Shown here one piece after another: positions 16,760 to 24,852 of a stretch of 64,000 bases of DNA. The first letter of the stretch is position 1. Each line of letters begins with the position of its first letter. The position numbers and the translations under genes are program-made. This DNA is from JBNKZU01 sp050301795 (lineage in GTDB: Bacteria > Pseudomonadota > Gammaproteobacteria > Thiohalomonadales > Thiohalomonadaceae). The notes beneath the pieces were generated by a model. It was not told where the DNA came from. It saw only the letters and a program-made list of their open reading frames with translations, and did not search any database. Where the stretch lies: assembly GCA_050301795.1 (NCBI GenBank), contig JBNKZU010000034.1:1-64000 (forward strand), in the 5' to 3' direction.

Positions 16760-19384
16760 CTATCGCCCTTTCAACGCTGGCTTGAATTTGGCAATACCGC
16801 CATTAATGGTAGCAAGCCACAAATTCCCGGATAGATCGAACACCAGATTGTTAACCTTAGTTACTGCACCCAGACCTGGGATGCCATCTTCACCGGTATA
16901 GGAGTACCAGGTTGTACCGTCAAATCTGTCAAAGCCTGAGGATGTAGCAACCAGAATATGGCCGTTACCATCAACGGCAATATCATTGACCGTATTAGAA
17001 GTAAGGCCATTGGATGTATTGTAGGTAGTCCAGTTTGTCCCATCAAACACACTGATACCACTCGCTGTCGCCATCCAGATATTATTGTTACTATCCTCGG
17101 CAAAACCCACCACCGTATTGTCTATAAGCCCATCGGTTGTCGTGTAATTGACCCAGGTAGTCCCGTCAAAATGGCTGACTCCGCCATATCTTAGTCCTAC
17201 CCAAATGGTATTCTGACTATCTTCAAACAGGCTTCTGCCAACACCCGAGGTTGAATTAACGTCTAGTGCGGTCAGGGTTGTCCAGTTTGTTCCGTCATAC
17301 TTCTCCAACCCAGCCGGGTGAGCCACCCAAAAAATATTGTTGGAGTCCCGCAGTATGCTATAGACACTTGAACTAGTGCTGACAGGAACAGGGGAATTAG
17401 GCACAGCGGTTGTAGTTGTTCCGTCATAAGCTTGAAGAGCACCATACATAAAACCAAACCACATCTCATTGGCACTGCCATTACGTGATAATGCGAGTAC
17501 ATATCCCGATGTCACGAAATTCCATGCTGTACCATCAAATTGGTAAACCTCACCTTTACCCCAGTTATTTGCGTTAGCTCCTGTAATCGCCGATGCCCAG
17601 AGATTGCCTGAGTTATCAATCGTAATATCTGGAATATTATTGCTGTACAACCCATCATTAGTTGAATAGGTGATTTCATGAACATAATCTTTTATGTATG
17701 TTTTTGTTTGAACCGCAGATTCATTACCCATAATATCAACAGCCATATATTTCAGTACTGTATTCTCTGAAACAGATATCTCCCCCGTATAGGAAGTCGA
17801 AAGAGCGGTGGGTGTTGTTCCATCTGTAGTGTAATAAAAATCGGCGGGCTCGTTTGCCGTCAAACTTACACCGGTTTGAGTCTTTGAGATATAGTTCTCT
17901 GTGGTCGTGTTAATTGGTGCAACATTATCTTCTTTTATTAGTACCGGAAGTGAAGCAATGCCCAAGTTGCAGGCGAACCAAATAACTCCATCCTTATCCT
18001 CAAAAATCGCATTTACCGCGTTGCTTGGTAAACCATCGGCTGTTGTGTAGGTTTTCCAGTTGGTACCATCATATCTGGCGACCCCAGCATCGGAGGTACC
18101 AAACCATACATTACCGGATCTATCTGTAAATATGTTTTTAACACTGTTACTTGGCAGGCCTTCAGTAGTGGTATATGTGATCCATGATGCTCCGTTATAT
18201 TTGCTTACACCCGCAGAAGATGCGCCCCAGATATTTCCCGAACTATCCTCAGCCAAATCAGTAACAATGTTATGAATCAATCCGTCTGAAGTTGTGTAAG
18301 TTGACCACGTTGTTCCATCAAATCTTGCAATCCCAGCATAGGTTGCGACCCAAATATCACCACTTTTTGCCTGTATTACATCATACGTTGAATCATGCGG
18401 AAGCCCATCAGATGTGACATAGTGAGTCCAGGCGGTACCATCAAATTTGCTAACACCCTGATTGGTGGCAAACCATAGATTGTTACTGTTATCGTATGTC
18501 ATACCTTGTATACCTAATGTTCCACCGTATGACCGATTTGCATCGAGTGAATTTGTATAGAACACCCAAGTGGTGCCATCATATTTTTTATTGGCATGCC
18601 AGACGTTTTGTTGATTATCAACAAAAACAAAAGATGATTTACTGGTGTCATTGACATCAATATTTGTTACTGTCGATCCGTCACTCTTATACAGACCACT
18701 CCCAGCAGTAGAGGTCGAATAAGATGCCACCATCCAATACTGGCCAGAGCTGTCCTGTGTAATATCTGAGAAGTTCAAAAAACCGCTTATTGAACTAATA
18801 CCAGCAATCGGCTTCATATATCTTTGGGTGATTGTATCCCCATGATTACCAGCAGTATCAACCGCAAATGCCTTGATAATTGTGCCATCAGAAACGGTTA
18901 GCACGCCAGCATAGACACTCGATGTGGTCGTTGGAGTTGTCCCATCAGTTGTGTAATAAATCGTTGACTCTTCCGAAGGTGTAAGCGAAACGGTTCCTGA
19001 TTTATCCGAAGGTGAAGAGAGCGTTGAGGTTAGAGTTGGTGGAGTAATGTCGTAGGTATATATCTGCTGAACCGGAGCGCTTGCATTTTCTTTTGCATCG
19101 ACAGCAAAGTACTTGAGCGTGGTGGTATTTGTTATGTTGATAGAAGTCGAATATTCATTTGACAATGTTGTCGGTGTACTTCCGTCAGTGGTGTAGTAAA
19201 TAGTGGCAGCTTCATTCGCGCTGAGCGTAACATTGAACGAGCTGTTAAACGGTTTGCTTGTCGGAGTAGCAGTAACAATCGGTGCCGTGGTATCCGTGGT
19301 ATCCCCTGATGTTTCTCCACAGCTCGAGAGCAGTGGAACAAAAGCGGTGAATATAGCTATTTTCAAAAATGTTGATACATTCAT
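16760..19384 (-). CDS. Large lipoprotein with chitobiase-like and two-component-propeller repeats
   Basis: This 874-aa predicted lipoprotein has a signal peptide and lipobox (VPLLSSCGE, Cys about 22). Mature residue 2 is not Asp, so outer-membrane sorting is likely. Two CHB_HEX_C-type modules follow (TIYYTTDGSTPT and TIYYTTDGTTPT), then a block of Reg_prop beta-propeller repeats (pattern GNIWxxTxxGVSxxDGTxWTxYTTxDGLPSNxV). A third YYTTDGTTPT module (about 540) precedes a second propeller block. Such propellers are normally the sensor part of hybrid two-component systems; here no kinase, membrane helix or GGDEF follows. ATG 19384 was chosen because it places the signal peptide at the N-terminus. 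Probably a surface recognition or binding protein; the ligand is unknown. Confidence 0.75.
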   Translation of the reverse strand: MNVSTFLKIAIFTAFVPLLSSCGETSGDTTDTTAPIVTATPTSKPFNSSFNVTLSANEAATIYYTTDGSTPTTLSNEYSTSINITNTTTLKYFAVDAKENASAPVQQIYTYDITPPTLTSTLSSPSDKSGTVSLTPSEESTIYYTTDGTTPTTTSSVYAGVLTVSDGTIIKAFAVDTAGNHGDTITQRYMKPIAGISSISGFLNFSDITQDSSGQYWMVASYSTSTAGSGLYKSDGSTVTNIDVNDTSKSSFVFVDNQQNVWHANKKYDGTTWVFYTNSLDANRSYGGTLGIQGMTYDNSNNLWFATNQGVSKFDGTAWTHYVTSDGLPHDSTYDVIQAKSGDIWVATYAGIARFDGTTWSTYTTSDGLIHNIVTDLAEDSSGNIWGASSAGVSKYNGASWITYTTTEGLPSNSVKNIFTDRSGNVWFGTSDAGVARYDGTNWKTYTTADGLPSNAVNAIFEDKDGVIWFACNLGIASLPVLIKEDNVAPINTTTENYISKTQTGVSLTANEPADFYYTTDGTTPTALSTSYTGEISVSENTVLKYMAVDIMGNESAVQTKTYIKDYVHEITYSTNDGLYSNNIPDITIDNSGNLWASAITGANANNWGKGEVYQFDGTAWNFVTSGYVLALSRNGSANEMWFGFMYGALQAYDGTTTTAVPNSPVPVSTSSSVYSILRDSNNIFWVAHPAGLEKYDGTNWTTLTALDVNSTSGVGRSLFEDSQNTIWVGLRYGGVSHFDGTTWVNYTTTDGLIDNTVVGFAEDSNNNIWMATASGISVFDGTNWTTYNTSNGLTSNTVNDIAVDGNGHILVATSSGFDRFDGTTWYSYTGEDGIPGLGAVTKVNNLVFDLSGNLWLATINGGIAKFKPALKGR

Positions 19385-19797
19385 CGTTTTTACCCTATTA
19401 GTTATATTTGTGTTCCCATAAAAATTATCGAATATACCCACATTTTTTTTATTGTCAAATGATGTCATTACATTTAGAGGGTTATTGTCTGCTTAGATAA
19501 ACCTCTATCAGGTATCAAATTCATCTAAATTCGGTAAATGGTTGTGAATTGACACTCCGGGATATACGGCATCCAACGGCATTGAACCGATATATCAGAA
19601 AGGTTTTTGGTTTCGTATTAAGAGATGTCATATCAGGCTTTATGACGCCTGCCCCTTAGTTCGTCAGATTGGTTTTCCTGATTCCCGGGTATTTAAGATC
19701 GCCATACCAAGCACATAAATCACCCTGATAGATCTCTTCCCCCTCAACATATAGAGATTGATATAATGCGGCCTTAATTCGATTTCGAGAAAAGATA
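19385..19797. other. Intergenic stretch between divergent lipoprotein and rlmKL
   Basis: This 413-bp gap lies between two divergently transcribed genes and must contain both promoters. The rlmKL extended -10 is the only element I can place. A minus-strand open frame through about 19800-19665 reads YQGDLCAWYGDLKYPGIRK before its stop, but it has no start codon and overlaps the rlmKL promoter. No RNA gene was seen. Confidence 0.4.
19759..19767 (+). promoter_or_regulatory. Extended -10 promoter element of rlmKL
   Basis: TGATATAAT (TG-n-TATAAT) is a perfect extended -10 element. It would start transcription about 24 nt before ATG 19798. No good -35 is present, which is usual for extended -10 promoters. 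Confidence 0.45.
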
Positions 19798-21930
19798 ATG
19801 AAATGCTTTGCTACCGCAGCCGCCGGTACAGTTCCAATCCTTGTTGATGAGCTAAAGCAGCTTGGTGCATCACGAATTGATCCACGTCCTAAAGGAGTAT
19901 CGTTTGAGGGAGATCAGGAGACGATCTATCGGATCTGCCTCTGGTCACGCATCGCTAACCGGATTTTACTACCGATCACCACGCTACAGGTTTCGACCCC
20001 TGAAGAGCTCTATAAAGAGATCAAGGCGATTCGTTGGGAGAAACACCTCCACTCCTCCGGCACACTTGCCATCGATGTGACGGCTGTTAATGCGGCAATA
20101 TCACATAGCCGATATGCCATGCTCACGGTTAAGGATGGTGTGGTGGATCGCTTTAGGGAACTGTTTGATGAGCGTCCATCAATCGATATCGAAACCCCGG
20201 ATCTGCGACTAAACCTGCTGATGCAGGGAAAACGGGCACAGATTAGTATTGATCTTTCAGGTGGTAGTCTACATCGCCGTGGTTATCGTGTTGATGGCGC
20301 TGCGGCACCGCTTAAAGAGAATCTCGCAGCATCACTTCTCATGCTCTCAAACTGGCCTGAGATATCAGAGTCTGGTGGCACATTGATTGATCCGATGTGC
20401 GGCTCAGGAACCTTATTAATTGAGGCTGGCCTCATCGCAGCAAAGATCGCACCCGGATTGCTACGTCGTGATTTCGGTTTTTTAAGGTGGCGACGTCACA
20501 CTCCTGATATCTGGGAGAAGCTTGTCAGCGAGGCTGAGGCGATCCGTGACCAATCGTTAGCTCAATGCCCGCCGATTTATGGTTGTGATATTGATGCCGA
20601 TGCGATCAGCGCGGCAACAGCAAACATCGAAGCTGCCGGATTAAGCGGGCAGATCACTCTTGAACAGACACCCTTTGAGGAGTGCGAGCCAAAACTGGAG
20701 AACCCTCATGGCCTCATCATCGTTAACCCACCTTATGGTGCCCGTCTTGGCGAGGTCGAACAGCTACGCTCAACCTACAAAGCGTTAGGAAACTGGGTGC
20801 GTCTACATCAAGGTTGGGCGTTCTCACTATTCACCGGTAATCCTGAGTTGGCAAAGGAGACCTCACAGATCGACCCAAGGCCAACCGAGTTAAAGAATGG
20901 CCCGATTGCATGTCAGCTTTTTCGCTCAAAGATAGCGTCACCAAATCTTGCAGCGGTCGAACGCTCTGAAGGGGCTACCATGCTCTACAACCGGATTCAG
21001 AAGAACCTCAAACATCTACGCAAATGGGCAAAACGCGAGAAGATAAACTGCTATCGTGTCTATGATGCAGATCTACCTGAATATGCTGTCGCAATCGATC
21101 TCTATCAGGGGAAGGAGAACTGGGTTCATCTACAAGAGTATGCGCCACCTTCAACCATCGAACCGGAAACCGCACGCCAAAGACTACAAGAGGCGATAGA
21201 GGTTGTTCCTGAAATCTTTGAGATCTCCCCTACTCACCTTTTTGTGAAGGTTCGTGAACGGCAGCGCGGCGATCACCAATATCGCAAACAGGCCGACGAT
21301 AACAACTTCTTCAGCGTTAAAGAGGGAGATGTTTCACTCCTGGTTAACCTAAGTGACTATTTAGATACCGGACTCTTTCTTGATCACCGCAATACCCGAC
21401 TATGGATCGGTGATAACGCCAATGATAAGGATGTGCTTAACCTGTTCGCCTATACCGGCAGTGCGACCATCCACGCGGCCAAAGGCGGAGCCAGATCAAC
21501 CACCACTGTTGACCTTTCAAAAACCTATCTTGATTGGGCACAGCGCAATATGAATCTCAACGGTCTTTCGTCGCCGTATCAACACCGCTTTATCCACGCA
21601 GATGTAATGCAATGGTTAGATCAGGAGGCCGCAAACAGCGAAGCCAGACAATATGACCTAATTTTTCTTGACCCACCCACCTTCTCCAACTCTAAACGCA
21701 GTGAGGATATCTTTGATATTCAGCGAGACCACACCACCCTAATCGACAACGCTATGCGACTACTTCGACCGGATGGTGTATTGATCTTCTCCAATAATTT
21801 TCGAAAGTTTAAACTCGATAATCGTGTGGGTGAAATGTTCCATCTGGTTGATATTACAAACAAATCAATCCCGTTTGATTTTCGTAGAAACCAGAAGATC
21901 CACCGCTGCTGGGAGATCCGACATAAATAA
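19798..21930 (+). CDS. rlmL: 23S rRNA methyltransferase RlmKL (fused)
   Basis: This 710-aa fusion enzyme makes m2G2445 (RlmL half) and m7G2069 (RlmK half) in 23S rRNA. An N-terminal THUMP domain (about 45-155) precedes the RlmL methyltransferase, with DPMCGSGTLLIEAG and catalytic NPPYG (about 310). The RlmK half starts near 400 and has VLNLFAYTGSATIHAAKGGA and DPPTFSNSK (about 622). Both halves are complete, as in E. coli YcbY. AGAAAAGA precedes ATG 19798. It is monocistronic, with an independent promoter before the next gene. Confidence 0.95.
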   Translation: MKCFATAAAGTVPILVDELKQLGASRIDPRPKGVSFEGDQETIYRICLWSRIANRILLPITTLQVSTPEELYKEIKAIRWEKHLHSSGTLAIDVTAVNAAISHSRYAMLTVKDGVVDRFRELFDERPSIDIETPDLRLNLLMQGKRAQISIDLSGGSLHRRGYRVDGAAAPLKENLAASLLMLSNWPEISESGGTLIDPMCGSGTLLIEAGLIAAKIAPGLLRRDFGFLRWRRHTPDIWEKLVSEAEAIRDQSLAQCPPIYGCDIDADAISAATANIEAAGLSGQITLEQTPFEECEPKLENPHGLIIVNPPYGARLGEVEQLRSTYKALGNWVRLHQGWAFSLFTGNPELAKETSQIDPRPTELKNGPIACQLFRSKIASPNLAAVERSEGATMLYNRIQKNLKHLRKWAKREKINCYRVYDADLPEYAVAIDLYQGKENWVHLQEYAPPSTIEPETARQRLQEAIEVVPEIFEISPTHLFVKVRERQRGDHQYRKQADDNNFFSVKEGDVSLLVNLSDYLDTGLFLDHRNTRLWIGDNANDKDVLNLFAYTGSATIHAAKGGARSTTTVDLSKTYLDWAQRNMNLNGLSSPYQHRFIHADVMQWLDQEAANSEARQYDLIFLDPPTFSNSKRSEDIFDIQRDHTTLIDNAMRLLRPDGVLIFSNNFRKFKLDNRVGEMFHLVDITNKSIPFDFRRNQKIHRCWEIRHK

Positions 21931-21980
21931 CCACTTATCGATTGCATAAGAATATTTTTAATAATACCCGACTATTTTAG

Positions 21981-22009
21981 TTGACTATTATTAGCGCTAC
22001 CCCTATATT
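21981..22009 (+). promoter_or_regulatory. Sigma70-type promoter of tusE
   Basis: -35 TTGACT (21981-21986) and -10 TATATT (22004-22009) are separated by exactly 17 bp. The predicted start lies about 50 nt upstream of the tusE ATG at 22066. Confidence 0.6.
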
Positions 22010-22065
22010 ACTTGACATGTTTACTTGGTTATTACAAACCCATTGAAAATGTTGAGGTGATTATT

Positions 22066-22404
22066 ATGGAACGCGCTTTCGATTTAAACGGCAAGCATGT
22101 TGAGCTGAGCGAGGCCGGCTGGCTTGAGGATCTTAGTATCTGGGATGAGGAGATTGCAGTACGCATTGCTGCAAACGAAAACGTCGAGCTTACTGACGAG
22201 CATTGGGATATTGTACGTGAAGCTCGTGCCTACTTTGAGGAGTATGGCATTGTCGCTGAACCCCGCACCTTCTCTAAACTGATGAAAAAGAAGTTTGGTG
22301 ATGACCGGAGTTCACAGAAATATATCTATTCTCTATTTCCCTATGGCCTAATCAAATCAGCAAATAAGATTGCCGGATTACCACGCCCAAAAGGTTGTAG
22401 TTAG
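22066..22404 (+). CDS. tusE: TusE/DsrC-family sulfur-carrier protein (TusE type)
   Basis: This 112-aa DsrC-fold protein carries a conserved C-terminal arm ending GLPRPKGCS. The penultimate Cys111 is the sulfur-carrying residue. The second Cys of dissimilatory DsrC, 11 residues upstream, is replaced by Asn100 (SANKIAG). That points to a TusE-type relay for tRNA 2-thiouridine or general sulfur transfer rather than a DsrAB partner. Core motifs WLEDLSIWDEEIA, LTDEHWDI and KYIYSLFPYG are present. ATG 22066 follows TGAGGTG; a longer frame from 22012 lacks family similarity. It has its own promoter and terminator. No tusBCD or dsr genes lie nearby. Confidence 0.85.
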   Translation: MERAFDLNGKHVELSEAGWLEDLSIWDEEIAVRIAANENVELTDEHWDIVREARAYFEEYGIVAEPRTFSKLMKKKFGDDRSSQKYIYSLFPYGLIKSANKIAGLPRPKGCS

Positions 22405-22455
22405 TCTCCCCTAGAAACATTAGTTTCTAACACTGTAAACTCAGTGCTCCTTATA

Positions 22456-22484
22456 GGGAGGTCAGGATGGCCTCCCATTTTTTT
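22456..22484 (+). terminator. Rho-independent terminator after tusE
   Basis: GGGAGG (22456-22461) and CCTCCC (22471-22476) form the stem, with an inner CA/TG pair, followed by a run of seven T. It is 50 bp beyond the tusE stop. Confidence 0.8.
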
Positions 22485-22642
22485 GCGCCTACAAAAAATG
22501 GGGTCATTAATTGCATATTAGATATTAGTTATGTAGAGTAGTTATCCGTTCAGTATTAATGTAATTAATATTACGTTGCTGAGCATGGATTATCTTAATA
22601 ACTATGTGATCGTGATGATCACCATCAAAGGCACTTGAAGAG

Positions 22643-23137
22643 ATGATTACTCAACACTTTCAGAAACTGATCGTAGTGATTCTACTCACATTCTGCGCCA
22701 ATCACGCCTATGCCATTGATCTTACAGTAAACATTTTCAAGCCCCTTGTCGCTAAAGGCACCATTTATGTCGATCTGCATACCTCGCAGTCGTCGTGTGA
22801 TGATTTTGATGACAAAACTTCTCAAAACACAAAGCCATACGCAACAAAAGCCATTCCAGCGACAGAAGGAAAGGTAAAAGTAGTGTTTAAGGAGATTCCA
22901 ATGGGAATCTATGCCGTTTCAGTTTTTCATGACCTCAATGACGATCAGATTCTAAATCGACAGCTCTTCCCGAATAGTGGCGTCCCTACAGAGAGCTTCG
23001 GTACCTCGAATAACTATTTCAGTCCATTCTCAAAACCGCTGTTTGATCATAGCTCGTTCGCTGCTTACAAGGATAAGGAGATCACCATTAATCTAAGACA
23101 CAACTACAGTGAGCTACCTAAAAAAATTAAAGAGTAG
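22643..23137 (+). CDS. Secreted DUF2141 protein
   Basis: This 164-aa protein has an N-terminal signal peptide (LIVVILLTFCANHAYA) and one DUF2141 domain. The family marker is the strand pair GIYAVSVFHDLNDDQILNRQ, followed by GVPTESFGTSNNYFSPF. The mature protein is predicted to be periplasmic or exported and beta-sandwich in fold; its function is unknown. The start is ATG 22643. It is monocistronic, lying between the tusE terminator and the integron-like cassette site. Confidence 0.78.
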   Translation: MITQHFQKLIVVILLTFCANHAYAIDLTVNIFKPLVAKGTIYVDLHTSQSSCDDFDDKTSQNTKPYATKAIPATEGKVKVVFKEIPMGIYAVSVFHDLNDDQILNRQLFPNSGVPTESFGTSNNYFSPFSKPLFDHSSFAAYKDKEITINLRHNYSELPKKIKE

Positions 23138-23443
23138 AGATCAGGCGAGAGTTCCTGTCAAAAAACCACAGATTCCAGATTGAAGAGAAAAATGGTCAGG
23201 ATACGGCCACAAGCGGCTGATGTGTAACATTTATCGCAATGTCTGGTGTGGCAGTTAATGCAGACTATTAATAAGGTTTGAAAACATTGCATATAGTGTT
23301 ATTTTCATGACTCAATAAACACCAATCAAACATCATCATGGATAAGGAGAAGAGATAAAATCAATGAGAACGCTTGGCTGTATAACACCAATATACGAGC
23401 CGGCTGTATATCACGAAATTCCTGCCAGCCGTATAATCACCTG
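23138..23443 (+). other. Intergenic stretch before the integron-like cassette
   Basis: This stretch runs from the DUF2141 stop to the cassette boundary. The left three quarters show no gene, attI or integrase. The right end holds a short ORF with an upstream AGGAGA and the left attC-like site, both listed separately. No obvious cassette promoter can be assigned. Confidence 0.45.
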
Positions 23444-23447
23444 TTAG
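23364..23447 (+). CDS. 27-codon ORF spanning attC, possible leader peptide
   Basis: A 27-codon frame starts at ATG 23364, with AGGAGA about 13 nt upstream (a long spacing). It runs through the whole left attC-like site. Its TAG (23445-23447) lies within the first four bases of the cassette, 9 nt before the DUF3800 ATG. The cassette gene has no ribosome binding site of its own, so re-initiation from this leader is plausible, as known for the short ORF in class 1 integron attI1. It has no recognisable protein family. Confidence 0.4.
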   Translation: MRTLGCITPIYEPAVYHEIPASRIITC

Positions 23448-23449
23448 GC
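23380..23449 (+). repeat. attC-like recombination site, left
   Basis: R'' GTATAAC (23380-23386) begins the site, and R' GTTAGGC (23443-23449) forms the junction with the cassette. Between them an imperfect palindrome pairs AATATACG with CGTATAAT and CGGCTG (23402-23405 region) with CAGCCG. At 70 bp it is within the usual attC size. R'' does not pair with the present R' but nearly pairs with GTTATAA at the far end of the cassette, as expected if the cassette was inserted at this site. Confidence 0.6.
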
Positions 23450-24698
23450 ACAAAATATGTACTTTCATGTAGATGAGTCAGGGAACACTGGCAACAACTT
23501 ATTTGATTTATCGCAACCCCGTTTAAGTTATGGGGTTCTTTCAAGCACAAAAAATGTCGATGCTCTATGTGTTAAAACCCATAAAAAAATACAGAAGGTA
23601 ATAGGGGACGATCAAATACATGCGAATGCACTTGGTATAGGAGGACTTGTTGAGATATCACCATATTTGATTGAAATACAAAATAAAATGAAGTTTGATT
23701 TTGATTACTACTTCATTGAAAAGCCTGACTACGCATTAGTACAATTTTTTGATTCGGTGTTTGATGCAGGGCTTAACGAAGCAGTAAAGTGGGAACTCTA
23801 CTGGACTCCGCTGAGATACAAGATTATTCATAAACTATCTATATTATTTGATGAGCCATTACTCCAAGAATCATGGAGGCTTTGCATTGAAAAAAGAATT
23901 GAGAATCATGCCCAAGACATAGTAAACCTTTTATCCGAGCTTAAAGGTAGAGTTATACATTCTGGGTTAGATGCAAGATCTATTGGAGTAATTACGGATG
24001 CCTTTGATTATGGGATTGAAAACCCACTATCACTAGATTTTGGGTATCCGGATCAGAAAATGGTTTCTCCTAATGCAGTTGGATTTCAGTTTGTAGTTTC
24101 AAGTATTGCGCGTCGACTTAGACAGAAAAGAAGAAAAAATGCTTCATCAATCATAATCGATAGACAGCAACAATTTAATAAGGCTCAAATAGAAACACAT
24201 TACAATCGTTCATTGATTGCCAAGAGCATAAAAAGGTCTTCTCAGGGCGATAAAGATTACTATTTGAATCATCCTTTATACGTAACCATGAACAAAGATG
24301 ACATTATCCATAAAGGTTTACCTGATAGGGAAATGACCATCTCAAAGAGCATTAACTCCATTGGGTTGCAGATAGTTGATGTTTATTTGTGGGTGGCAAA
24401 TAAACTGATTTCAGGAGAAAGGCTTCCAAGAGAGTTGTGGGACTTGTGGTTATTGTTTTCCCATCGTGTCAATGTTGACGGTATATCTTTGGAAGGCATG
24501 AAAAATAGATTCTTAGAATATGAGAAGGTACTACCAAAGTACGAAGATTTAACTAAAGAGCAGCTGAATTTTGCTCAGAAGTCCGTTCAGAAGCATCGTG
24601 ATAAAGTGCAAGGGATTAAAAGTGCCTAACAAGCGCATCAAGAACGTTCGCTCTCGCTCACTGGGTCGCCGCTACTGCGGCACCCCTTATGCAAATCG
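23444..24698 (+). mobile_element. Solitary integron gene cassette (DUF3800)
   Basis: The 1255-bp unit begins with TTAGGC right after the crossover G at 23443 and ends at the G (24698) of a canonical attC. The start (G)TTAGGC and the attC R'' GCCTAAC (24624-24630) are exact complements, the defining mark of a circularisable cassette. The single gene starts 13 bp inside the left boundary, and its stop codon lies within R''. No integrase, attI or further cassettes were seen in the window, so this is a lone or stranded cassette. Confidence 0.75.
23457..24629 (+). CDS. DUF3800 protein, putative RNase H-like nuclease, cassette-borne
   Basis: This 390-aa protein starts with MYFHVDESGNTG; the D-E-S-G motif (Asp6-Glu7) is the N-terminal signature of DUF3800 (PF12686). 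A second conserved patch is SIGLQIVDVYLWVANK (Gln305, Asp308). The acidic residues at both ends are compatible with an RNase H-like metal site, so nuclease activity is a reasonable but untested guess. Members are common in prophages, defence islands and integron cassettes. The codon and base use looks more AT-rich than neighbouring genes. No ribosome binding site lies in the 13 bp between cassette boundary and ATG. The stop TAA falls inside the attC R'' box, a compact arrangement typical of cassettes. Confidence 0.8.
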   Translation: MYFHVDESGNTGNNLFDLSQPRLSYGVLSSTKNVDALCVKTHKKIQKVIGDDQIHANALGIGGLVEISPYLIEIQNKMKFDFDYYFIEKPDYALVQFFDSVFDAGLNEAVKWELYWTPLRYKIIHKLSILFDEPLLQESWRLCIEKRIENHAQDIVNLLSELKGRVIHSGLDARSIGVITDAFDYGIENPLSLDFGYPDQKMVSPNAVGFQFVVSSIARRLRQKRRKNASSIIIDRQQQFNKAQIETHYNRSLIAKSIKRSSQGDKDYYLNHPLYVTMNKDDIIHKGLPDREMTISKSINSIGLQIVDVYLWVANKLISGERLPRELWDLWLLFSHRVNVDGISLEGMKNRFLEYEKVLPKYEDLTKEQLNFAQKSVQKHRDKVQGIKSA

Positions 24699-24704
24699 TT
24701 ATAA
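24624..24704 (+). repeat. attC site of the cassette, right
   Basis: R'' GCCTAAC (24624-24630), L'' GCATCAAG (24633-24640), L' CTTATGC (24686-24692) and R' GTTATAA (24698-24704) are in the canonical order over 81 bp. L'' and L' pair except for one extra C in L'', the extrahelical base that sets strand polarity in integron recombination. The variable centre contains GCCGC/GCGGC pairing. Confidence 0.75.
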
Positions 24705-24852
24705 GTCTGCTTCAGATCTGTAACTGACTATGAGTCATCAGACCTTGAATGTCTGCTTCGGTCACACAGCAGATGTATTGATAAGTGCTTCGTTAATCAG
24801 TGATCTCTATCAATCCCACGCAATAGCGGGTGTATTTACTTGGAATAGACGA

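Noticed and set aside
19665..19800. Leftward open frame reading YQGDLCAWYGDLKYPGIRK
   Set aside because: It reads like protein but has no start codon and overlaps the rlmKL start and -10 element; kept only as a note.
22066..22404. Calling this gene dsrC of reverse dissimilatory sulfite reductase
   Set aside because: The second redox Cys is replaced by Asn and no dsr genes are adjacent.
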